From contig DAOLDD010000004.1 of assembly GCA_035327585.1 (NCBI GenBank), forward strand, positions 1 through 64,000: a stretch of DNA of 64,000 nt, written 5' to 3'. Both the position numbers and the translations under genes were made by a program. The notes beneath the pieces are model-generated. The model saw only the letters and a list, made by a program, of their open reading frames with translations, was not told where the DNA came from and made no database searches. This DNA is from JAMLJG01 sp035327585. Its GTDB lineage: Bacteria > Verrucomicrobiota > Kiritimatiellia > CAIVKH01. Positions 32,492-39,872 of the stretch are shown here, piece after piece; the stretch's first letter is position 1, and the number at the start of each line of letters is the position of its first letter.

Positions 32492-33463
32492 ATGAATAAA
32501 TTGCTTTGTGTGTTCTTGCTGGCTGGCCTTGGAGCCGCCGCCGTGGAGGCGGCGTCGCCCCCCGCCCTCGTCAATTATCAAGGCCGGCTCCTGGATGCGG
32601 TAGGCAATCCGGTCGACGCCATTGTGTCCGCGCAGGTCCGGGTCTACCAGGACGAGACGGGGGGGTCGCATCTCTGGCAGCAGGCCGTTTCCAATGTGAT
32701 GGTGATGAACGGACTCTACGACTTCACCTTTGGCGACACGGGGCTGGTTGAGGTGCTGACCAACGAAACCTGCTGGCTTGAGCTCACGCTGGGCGGCGAG
32801 ACGTTCACCCCCCGCCAGCGCCTGGTTTCCGTTCCGTACGCGCTGCGGGTTGACGTGGCCGATGAGGTGGAGGTGGCCGTGGCCTCGGTCCCCAGCGGCC
32901 TGGTAGTCATGTGGGCCGGATCGTTGGACAACATCCCGGACGGCTGGCTGCTCTGCGACGGATCCAACGGCACCCCGGATTTGAGAACAAAATTCGTCTA
33001 TGGCTCTTCCGACGCCGTCACGCCGGGCACGACGGGCGGAGCCAACGCGTATTACCTGACCGCAGCCCAGCTTCCCGCGCACACGCACGCGGGAAGTTGC
33101 AGCACGACGGGCGCCCATACGCACACCGCCTCCACGGCGAGCGCCGGCTCGCACACCCACTCCACGGCGCTCAACTCCGTGAGCCACACGCACAATCACC
33201 GGCAGCGGAGCTACAACGGCAGTTACCCGCAGGATTCGTTCGCCACACATGGCAGCGGCAGCACGACCACCATCGGCACCAGCTCAAGCGGCAACCACAC
33301 GCATTCACGCACCATCAACAGCGGTGGCGCGCACACGCACTCCGTCACCATAAACTCGGGCGGCGCGCATTCGCATGCCTTGACCATACAATCCGCGGGC
33401 GGTGGCGAGGCCGTTGACAACCGCCCGGCCACCGTGCTGCTCGCCTTCATCATGAAGTCATAA
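32492..33463 (+). CDS. Secreted tail-fibre-tip-like protein, paralogue 3 (7 HxH)
   Basis: A 323-residue third paralogue: signal peptide (KLLCVFLLAGLGAAAVEA), beta domain (YQGRLLDAVGNPVDA...SVPYALRVD), collar motif (IPDGWLLCDGSNGTPDLRTKFVYG), seven HxH motifs (one as HTHNH) around a Tyr/Ser-rich loop with RQRSYNGSYPQ and THGSGS, and terminal DNRPATVLLAFIMKS. It starts 14 bases after paralogue 2 with GGGAGG as ribosome site. This is the last gene of the tight run; 125 bases separate it from the next. Confidence 0.75.
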   Translation: MNKLLCVFLLAGLGAAAVEAASPPALVNYQGRLLDAVGNPVDAIVSAQVRVYQDETGGSHLWQQAVSNVMVMNGLYDFTFGDTGLVEVLTNETCWLELTLGGETFTPRQRLVSVPYALRVDVADEVEVAVASVPSGLVVMWAGSLDNIPDGWLLCDGSNGTPDLRTKFVYGSSDAVTPGTTGGANAYYLTAAQLPAHTHAGSCSTTGAHTHTASTASAGSHTHSTALNSVSHTHNHRQRSYNGSYPQDSFATHGSGSTTTIGTSSSGNHTHSRTINSGGAHTHSVTINSGGAHSHALTIQSAGGGEAVDNRPATVLLAFIMKS

Positions 33464-33588
33464 GCGCGCCGGATGGGCATGCCGACGACTGGCGGTGTCC
33501 GCCCGCCGCGAATCGATTGGTGGGCGCACGGCGCATGAGTGGGCGATTTGCATTGATTTGGATTGGCCGGTCTTCACATTGGTTCGCC

Positions 33589-34797
33589 GTGAAGACGGTT
33601 CCATTCTGTCGCCGTTTCGCCGGGGTCGCGCGCTCTGCCGCCGCCGGGCTGGCCGCCGCCGTTTCCACGTGCGTTCAGCCGATCGCCGCGCAAGAACGGG
33701 CCGCCATCGCGGTGCCGCAGCGCCTTGCGGCGGGGCCATGGGGAGACGTTCGCATCGTTGAGTCAATGATTAGCCCTCCGCCGGAATTGTTCGAGACGAT
33801 TCGTCCGGAGCCGGATCACATCCGATGGCATTTGAGGGCTCGCGAGAAAGAGGAAATCGAAAGCCTGATGGCGTCCTGCGGCCTTGATCCGGCTCTTCGC
33901 GCCCGATGGGTCCTTGGAGCGGCGCGGGGTGCGGAAGCCGACCTGTGGGTCGTGCGTCCGGCGCTTGAAGACGTGATCGCGATCCCGGCGGACACGCGCG
34001 AGTGCTGGTATGACCTGCTGATGTTGTGGCCGCAAAACATCAACCAGCGCCAGCCTTTTCGCTTCGCGGTGCGACCAGGGGTGGAATGGGTCAACTTCGA
34101 CGGCTTTCCATCGGAATCCCGCGCGGCGCTCAGCAACTTGTTCTACCGTCATGAGGACGTCGTCAAATTCGCGGATATGGATGTCATACCCGCGCTGCTG
34201 CGTGATCCGAACGATGTTGCGCGCTTCAAGCGCATGATCGCGTCCAAACGCACCCTGCTGGCGGCGCTGTTCGTCAACCCCGGTGACGACATTGAGGCGC
34301 TGACGGAGTATTGGGGGGTGTTTGGCCGGCGCGAACGCATTCGCCCAATAATCGAACTCGCTTCGCGTTCCCGTTCGCCGTGGGGCGTTCCCTTGGAACT
34401 GTTGTTTCCGCCCATTCCACGGTCCCATATTTACACCTACCAGCAGGGCGCGTCGGCGCCCTTTGAACTCGACTGCAACTGGAGCACCTACAATTTCTTT
34501 CGCGCGGAACCGGACTACTCTGTAAATTCCGCGCCACTGCGCCGCGACTTTCTCCTTGACCATTACGATACGATTGATGCCCCGACGCAGTTCGGGGACA
34601 TCGTGGCCTTTCTTGATCGCAGGTATCGCGTGCTGCATCTATGCAATTTCATCGCGGACAACCTCGTGTTCACCAAAAACGGTTTTTCGGTTCTGCAGCC
34701 TTGGATTCTCATGCGTCTCGACGATGTGGAGGCGTATTTTCAATCCGAATTCCAGGTGATTCAAAAGGCGTATTTCCGATACCGGGGGAACCCGTAA
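33589..34797 (+). CDS. Secreted protein of unknown function (402 aa)
   Basis: The GTG at 33589 is preferred because it begins a signal peptide (KTVPFCRRFAGVARSAAAGLAAAVSTCVQPIAA); in-frame ATGs at 33517 and 33535 add a poor leader. The mature protein is mixed alpha/beta with many Trp/Tyr and patterns such as WHLRAREKEEIESLM, WYDLLMLWPQNIN and YTYQQGASAPFELDCNWSTYNFF. I do not recognise a family. A 19-base gap with a strong ribosome site links it to the next small gene. Confidence 0.6.
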   Translation: MKTVPFCRRFAGVARSAAAGLAAAVSTCVQPIAAQERAAIAVPQRLAAGPWGDVRIVESMISPPPELFETIRPEPDHIRWHLRAREKEEIESLMASCGLDPALRARWVLGAARGAEADLWVVRPALEDVIAIPADTRECWYDLLMLWPQNINQRQPFRFAVRPGVEWVNFDGFPSESRAALSNLFYRHEDVVKFADMDVIPALLRDPNDVARFKRMIASKRTLLAALFVNPGDDIEALTEYWGVFGRRERIRPIIELASRSRSPWGVPLELLFPPIPRSHIYTYQQGASAPFELDCNWSTYNFFRAEPDYSVNSAPLRRDFLLDHYDTIDAPTQFGDIVAFLDRRYRVLHLCNFIADNLVFTKNGFSVLQPWILMRLDDVEAYFQSEFQVIQKAYFRYRGNP

Positions 34798-34816
34798 AAC
34801 TCAAAGAGGAGAACCG

Positions 34817-35287
34817 ATGATGAATGTCCGCAGCGTGCTTGCACCCGCAATTATCTGGGCCGCGATGGCGTCCACCCTGCCGGCGGCTCCGCTCGACTGG
34901 CCCGAGCCGATCGTGAACGGCCTTGCGCTGTTGCAGCAGGGCAGGGTGAAGGAGGCCGTCCAGGCTTGGAGCAAGGGCAGCAGCTGGACGAATCAGCAGG
35001 AGTTCATCAAGAGCACGACAATGGTGCTCGGCGTGGAACCGGTCGCGAAGGGCCCCCTCAACCGCGTCGAAAACGTGGCGAGCGCGTCGCTGGCGCCGAG
35101 CGTCTCGCTATACTGGATCGCATTGATCTACGAACGCGGAGTTCATTACCTCTGGTTCGAGGTTCTGGCGCATGAAAATGCGCACGTCATCACGGCGATG
35201 TCGCGCTATGACGACGTAAGGGAGCTCGGCGCGAGCCTCGCCCTTTTCCCCGAGCGGCTCGTAGGCTACAGCGAATCCCAGAAATAA
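34817..35287 (+). CDS. Small secreted protein with HENAHV motif
   Basis: A 156-residue protein with signal peptide (VLAPAIIWAAMASTLPAAP), preceded by AAAGAGGAGAA. The mature part begins with a TPR-like helix pair (NGLALLQQGRVKEAVQAWSKG). Near the C-terminus it contains WFEVLAHENAHVI, where an H-E-x2-H spacing resembles a metal site, although it is not a canonical HExxH protease motif. It is probably co-transcribed with the 402-residue protein, and no family was recognised. Confidence 0.55.
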   Translation: MMNVRSVLAPAIIWAAMASTLPAAPLDWPEPIVNGLALLQQGRVKEAVQAWSKGSSWTNQQEFIKSTTMVLGVEPVAKGPLNRVENVASASLAPSVSLYWIALIYERGVHYLWFEVLAHENAHVITAMSRYDDVRELGASLALFPERLVGYSESQK

Positions 35288-35500
35288 CGCATTTCTCAAA
35301 CCTCCTGACCTGTCGCGTCTGGGTTGTGTCCCGCCAATCTGATTCTGCGGGCGTGCCAAGCCGTCGCAAACGGTTCGGGACAAATCGTTCCAGACCCACG
35401 CCATAACGCGTTCCGACGCTGATTCCGTCCGGCGTCCATCAAACGGGAGTGGTCTTTATGCGGACCTCCGCGCTGCGTTTACTTTCCGTGAATCAGCGTG
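35288..35500. other. Convergent intergenic region
   Basis: 213 bases between converging genes. It contains an imperfect inverted repeat (TCTGGGT..TGTCCCG around 35319-35334 against CGGGACA..TCCAGACCCA around 35377-35399) that could fold and separate the two transcripts, but it has no T run. No small gene is supported. Confidence 0.4.
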
Positions 35501-36880
35501 TCACGGCGATGAAGTGGCGTCCAAGGCGACGCGCGTTGCGTTGGTGGTCGAGGCGGCGGCGAGCAACTGGCGGGGTTGTGCGGCTTCGTCGAGCAGTTGG
35601 TCCCGGTAGTAGAGGCGGAGGTGGTAGCCGTGGTAGGTGCGCGGGCTGCCGCCGGCGCGCTGTTCGTCGCGAAGGCCCTTGGGGATCAGGCAGGTGGCGG
35701 TGTGAATGCGTTCGGCGGTGCGGCCCCAGGTGGGGGAGGAGTCGTTGTCCTTGAGGTCCACGCGGCCGCGTGTCGGTTCGATGTCGCCGGTTTCCGTGTC
35801 GCGGTCGTAGAAGGTGACGTCGATGCGGATGTCGTCGGGGTTCGGCCGGGCGGATTTTCCCTCGTCGGCGAGGACAATTTTGAGGACGCGCATTTCGTCG
35901 TAGTCGGCGCTGTTCGGGAAGCGGCTGTGCTCCACCGCGGTGATGCGCAGGGCGGGCGCGTCGTCCGTCCCGGGCGGGACGACGCGGCTCAGGCGGATGC
36001 GTTCGGCGACGGCGCGCTGGTAGAGCGGCGATTCGATGCTGCGGCGCAGGATTTCGGACCACTGTCCGGCGGCGTCCCCGGTGCGCCCTTCTTTTTCGAA
36101 GAGGTCGGCGCGGACTTCATAGGCGGGCAGGAAGTCGGGGTCGATGTGCTGGATGTGCGCGAGCAGCCGGTCGGCTTCGGCGTGGTGGCCCGCCTTCACG
36201 GCGCCTCGCGCGGGGCCGATCAGCTCCTCGGCTTCCTCGCGCGGGGTGCGGGGGGAGCGCGGCGGTTTGAGGGTGGGCAGTGAGGTGAGTTTGGGCGGGG
36301 CCTGGGTGGCGCCGAGCGTCTTGACCTTGTCCTGGATGGCGCGCAGGTCTTCGCGCAGCAGGCGCAGATCCTCCGTGAGGGCGGGCGGGACCGGGCCCGC
36401 GGCGCGCGGCGCGGCGGCGGAGTCCGCGGATATCGGCGCGAGGCCGGAGGTTTCGATTTCCGCATCCGGCCCGCGCGGCACGTAGCGGGCGGAGAGCGCG
36501 AGGGCGAGAACCAGCATGAGGGAGGCCGTGACGGCCCAGGCGGCCTGGCGTCGCCGGCGCAGCGCGCGCTGGCCCGCGACTTCGGCCTGTACGAGCGCCT
36601 GGACGACGAAGCGCGTGCGCCCAAGCTCAAATTCGTCGCCGTGCTTGAGGCGCGATTCCTGGACCTCGCGTTTGTTGACGAGGATCTTGTTCATCGTGCC
36701 GAGGTCGCGGATGAAGAGCTCGTCGCCCTTTTGGAATACCTCGGCGTGCCGGAGCGCCATCTCCGGGTCTTCCACGCGCACGGCGCAGTCCGGGTCGGAC
36801 CCGAAGCAAAGCGGGTGTTCCGACGTCGTAATGCGTTCGCCGGTGCGCGGGCCGTTCAGGAATATGAGGCGGTAGATCAC
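35501..36880 (-). CDS. FHA-domain membrane protein
   Basis: A 459-residue protein. Residues 1-95 form a forkhead-associated domain, the fold that reads phosphothreonine (LCFGSDPDCAVRV, LRHAEVF, RDLGTMNKILVN), though the usual GR and SxxH positions are altered (GS, LRH). A membrane helix spans about 113-133. A Pro-rich linker, a TPR-like helical part (HHAEADRLLAHIQHIDPDFLPAYEV) and a C-terminal beta domain (DIRIDVTFYDRDTETGDIEPTRG) follow. The start is a GTG two bases after the pullulanase gene's stop. It might receive signals from Ser/Thr kinases such as the one at 14.4-17.7 kb. Confidence 0.8.
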   Translation of the reverse strand: MIYRLIFLNGPRTGERITTSEHPLCFGSDPDCAVRVEDPEMALRHAEVFQKGDELFIRDLGTMNKILVNKREVQESRLKHGDEFELGRTRFVVQALVQAEVAGQRALRRRRQAAWAVTASLMLVLALALSARYVPRGPDAEIETSGLAPISADSAAAPRAAGPVPPALTEDLRLLREDLRAIQDKVKTLGATQAPPKLTSLPTLKPPRSPRTPREEAEELIGPARGAVKAGHHAEADRLLAHIQHIDPDFLPAYEVRADLFEKEGRTGDAAGQWSEILRRSIESPLYQRAVAERIRLSRVVPPGTDDAPALRITAVEHSRFPNSADYDEMRVLKIVLADEGKSARPNPDDIRIDVTFYDRDTETGDIEPTRGRVDLKDNDSSPTWGRTAERIHTATCLIPKGLRDEQRAGGSPRTYHGYHLRLYYRDQLLDEAAQPRQLLAAASTTNATRVALDATSSP

Positions 36881-36881
36881 G

Positions 36882-39737
36882 TCAGAAGCCGTTCATCAGG
36901 ATCAACGATTTGATGCCGCCGACGAGCAAATTGTGCGACTGGCCGCCGACAAGCTGGGGGTATGCGGAAAGGCCGTCGAGCTGGACGACGTCGTGGTTGC
37001 CGACCACGCGCCAGCGGCCCGGGGGGAGCGGGACGTTGAAGGTGACCGGATTGTCGCCGCCGTTGAGGAGGACGACGAAGCCGCGGCCCGGGTGCTGGGC
37101 CCGCCCGTTGACGATGTAGCCCATCGCGCGCGGCTCGTCCGGCGGCGTGAGCCATTCATAGTAGCCGGGCGGCGGCGTTTGCGTGACGCGGAACGCGCGC
37201 CCGGCGTCGCTGCGGCGCAGGGAAATGAGGTCCCGGTAGTAGGCCATCACGGCCTTCGCGAGCGGTTCGTCGCGGTCGTCCCAGCGGATCGCGTTGACGG
37301 CGTCGCCCTTGTTGTAGGTGTTGCTGATGCCGTATTTGCTCCTCAGGAATTCCTGGCCCTCGTTGACCATCGGGATGCCGAGCGAAGTGAAGAGCACCGT
37401 CACGGCGAGCTTGTTCATGCCGGCCTCGTAGGCGGTCGCGTATTTCCCGTTGCGGTCGGGGCGGAGGCTCAATTCGTCCGCGAGGGCCATGTCGTCGTGG
37501 CTCTCGACGTAGTTGACGGCCTGCAACGGGTTCGCGGCCCAGATCTCGGTGGACCCGGTGATGACCTTCTTCATCCACTCGCGGTCGGCCTTGCCGCGCG
37601 CGAAATCCTTCGCCGCGTACCGGAAGTCGTTGTTCCAGGCGGACCAGGTCGTGCCGCGCAGCTTTTCCTTGTTCTGGCCGCGGATGGACCACGGTTCGGA
37701 GATGAGGATCACATCCGGATTCAACGCGCGCGCCTCGCGCTCGATCTGGCGCATGGTTTCCATGTCGATGAGCTCCGCGAGGTCGAAGCGGAAGCCGTCC
37801 ACCTTGTGCTCGCGCATCCAGTAGAGGATGTTGTCCACGATGAAGCGGCGCATCATCGGCGCCTCGGTGCGCACGTCGTTGCCGCAGGCGCTGAAGTTGA
37901 TGAAGCGGTAGTCGGGCGTGAGGCGGAAGAAATACTTCTTGTCGATCATCGCGAACAGGTTCGGCCCGCCGACGTGGTTGTAGACGACGTCCTTGAGCAC
38001 GGCGAAGCCGGCGCGGTGCAGGCCGTCGACCATGCGTTTGAATTCGTAGTATTGCGAGGCGCGCAGCGGCTGGCGTCCGTAGGAGGCTTCGGGCGCGAAG
38101 AAGTGGACGGTGTTGTAGCCCCAGCCGTAGTCGCGCGTGTTGTTTTCGAATTCGCAGGTGGGCAGGAATTCAATCGCGTTGAAGCCCATGTCGCGGATGT
38201 GGTCGAGGCCCGCGCCGGTGCCGAGCGTCGCGAGCACGCCCTCGTAGGTGCCGCGCAGGTTTGGCTGAACGCCGGCGGAGGGGTGGATGGTGAGATCGCG
38301 GACGTGCGCTTCGTAGATGACGAGGTCTTCGAGGCGCGGCGTCTTCCAATTCGTCGCGGTCCAGCCGCCGAACCACTGGTTCGTCGCTTCGCGGTCGACG
38401 ACGATCGAGTTGTTCATCGAATGCGCGGACGCGAAGGAGTAGGGGTCGCTGATGTACGCCTGGGCGTTGAAGGCCTCGCCGTCGCCCTGCGGCCCGTCCA
38501 CGTTGAACGAATAGTATTTCCCCGTGTCGAGGCCGAGCAGGTTGATCTCCCAGACGCCATCCGTTTCGTCCTTGATCATCGGATAGCGTTCAGCGGGCGG
38601 GAGTCTGCGGTGCGTGGGCGTGTGGACCTCGAACCCGGGCGTGGTGAAGAGGTTGAGGTGTACGGCGGTGGCGCGCGGCGCGAACAGGCGATAGGTCGTG
38701 ATGCCGCGCGCCTTGTTGAGGTGCGCGCCGAGTTCCTTCGTCGTGGTGATGGAGTCGAGCAGGCGGCCCACGGAGAGGATTTGCCGCACGCGCCGGTCGG
38801 CCACGCCGTCGAGCACGACGTTGTAGCTGGTGGAGAGGCTCATCGGTTCGGCGGTGAGAATCTTGATCGTCGGCACGCCGCCGTCGTTGGGGTCGAGTTT
38901 GAGGTTGATGTTCCCGTTGGGATCGCGGATGCGGTTCGGGGCCTGTCCGGGCGCGGTCATCCACTGGTCGCCGTTGATGACGAAGCGGAACATCGGGAAC
39001 GGATCGCTTTCCGGGTAGGGCAGGCCCTCCAGCGGCAGGGCGAGTTCCCAGACGCCGTCATCGTCCTCGTCGTGCAACTGCCAGACGCCGCCGCGCCCGC
39101 CGTCGGGGTTCCACCAGTTGAAGTTGCCGGCGACGGTGACGAGAGCGGAGGGCGGGATGTTGACGCCGTAGAGTTTTTCGTCGAATTGGAATTTCAGCGT
39201 CGGCCCCGCGATCAGGTAGCCGCGCGCCATCACCTCGGGGCTGCCGGGCGCGAAGCGCACGCCGCGGACGGGGACCGCCGGTTCGAGCGACGCGCGAATC
39301 GCCTCGGGGTTGGCGACCGGGCGCTTGAGGTACACGGTGATTTCGTCGCGAGCGTCGAGCCGCGCGGCGAGCACGACGTCCGGCGGCCGCTCCAGCTGCC
39401 GGTTGTCGTTGACGACGAGCGCGCGGTTTTCGCCCGGCTCCCACTGGCCGTCGACGATGAATTTGAATTCGTAGCGCCCCGGTTTTTCCAGCGGGAGCTT
39501 GGTGATGTCGATCACGAAGAGCTGTTGGTTCGTGCGCACCAGGGGGAATGCGCGGGCCCACTGGTTCCAGGTGCCGGAGATTTCGACCTGGGTCCCGGTG
39601 GTGTGGACGTAGCGCAGCCAGCGGGTGGGCCGTTCGCCCGGGATGAGTCGGACGTCCGGCGAAAGCGGCGGTTCCTGGGCGGTCAATGTGCCCGCGGCCA
39701 GTGCCCACCCCAGCAGCGCGCCGAAAATCAATCGCAT
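36882..39737 (-). CDS. Secreted pullulanase-type GH13 glycosidase
   Basis: A 951-residue secreted enzyme that cuts alpha-1,6 branches in pullulan, starch or glycogen. After a signal peptide (MRLIFGALLGWALAAGTLTA) come two CBM48/CBM20-like starch-binding units (residues about 40-125 and 185-290: FKFIVDGQW and AGNFNWWNPDG). The GH13 (beta/alpha)8 barrel starts near 470. Catalytic regions are VVYNHVGG, GFRFDLAELID (nucleophile Asp), ILISEPW (acid Glu) and NYVESHDD. YNWGY-like text appears as DYGWGYNTVHFFAPE, typical of pullulanase/debranching subfamilies. It is co-transcribed with the FHA gene. Confidence 0.9.
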   Translation of the reverse strand: MRLIFGALLGWALAAGTLTAQEPPLSPDVRLIPGERPTRWLRYVHTTGTQVEISGTWNQWARAFPLVRTNQQLFVIDITKLPLEKPGRYEFKFIVDGQWEPGENRALVVNDNRQLERPPDVVLAARLDARDEITVYLKRPVANPEAIRASLEPAVPVRGVRFAPGSPEVMARGYLIAGPTLKFQFDEKLYGVNIPPSALVTVAGNFNWWNPDGGRGGVWQLHDEDDDGVWELALPLEGLPYPESDPFPMFRFVINGDQWMTAPGQAPNRIRDPNGNINLKLDPNDGGVPTIKILTAEPMSLSTSYNVVLDGVADRRVRQILSVGRLLDSITTTKELGAHLNKARGITTYRLFAPRATAVHLNLFTTPGFEVHTPTHRRLPPAERYPMIKDETDGVWEINLLGLDTGKYYSFNVDGPQGDGEAFNAQAYISDPYSFASAHSMNNSIVVDREATNQWFGGWTATNWKTPRLEDLVIYEAHVRDLTIHPSAGVQPNLRGTYEGVLATLGTGAGLDHIRDMGFNAIEFLPTCEFENNTRDYGWGYNTVHFFAPEASYGRQPLRASQYYEFKRMVDGLHRAGFAVLKDVVYNHVGGPNLFAMIDKKYFFRLTPDYRFINFSACGNDVRTEAPMMRRFIVDNILYWMREHKVDGFRFDLAELIDMETMRQIEREARALNPDVILISEPWSIRGQNKEKLRGTTWSAWNNDFRYAAKDFARGKADREWMKKVITGSTEIWAANPLQAVNYVESHDDMALADELSLRPDRNGKYATAYEAGMNKLAVTVLFTSLGIPMVNEGQEFLRSKYGISNTYNKGDAVNAIRWDDRDEPLAKAVMAYYRDLISLRRSDAGRAFRVTQTPPPGYYEWLTPPDEPRAMGYIVNGRAQHPGRGFVVLLNGGDNPVTFNVPLPPGRWRVVGNHDVVQLDGLSAYPQLVGGQSHNLLVGGIKSLILMNGF

Positions 39738-39872
39738 TGGTAGTCCCCTCGACGTGAGATTCGCATTGAACCACGCCGGGGGTCCGCAATCAAGCCGGGT
39801 CCGATCAGGACTTTTCCCGGTGGGGTCGCGATCTCGCGTAAAGGCCCCGAAGTTCCATTCACGCGAAAAATG

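Noticed and set aside
31093..33380. CRISPR-like or satellite repeats in the fibre genes
   Set aside because: Repeats are in frame, encode HxH motifs and vary in length; there are no constant-length repeats with spacers.
30509..33463. Prophage tail module
   Set aside because: Signal peptides on all three proteins and the absence of capsid, terminase, tail tube or lysis genes nearby argue against a phage.
36933..39743. 936-codon plus-strand frame opposite the pullulanase
   Set aside because: Composition is Val/Arg/Asp/His-rich antisense of GH13 codons; the minus strand encodes intact catalytic motifs.
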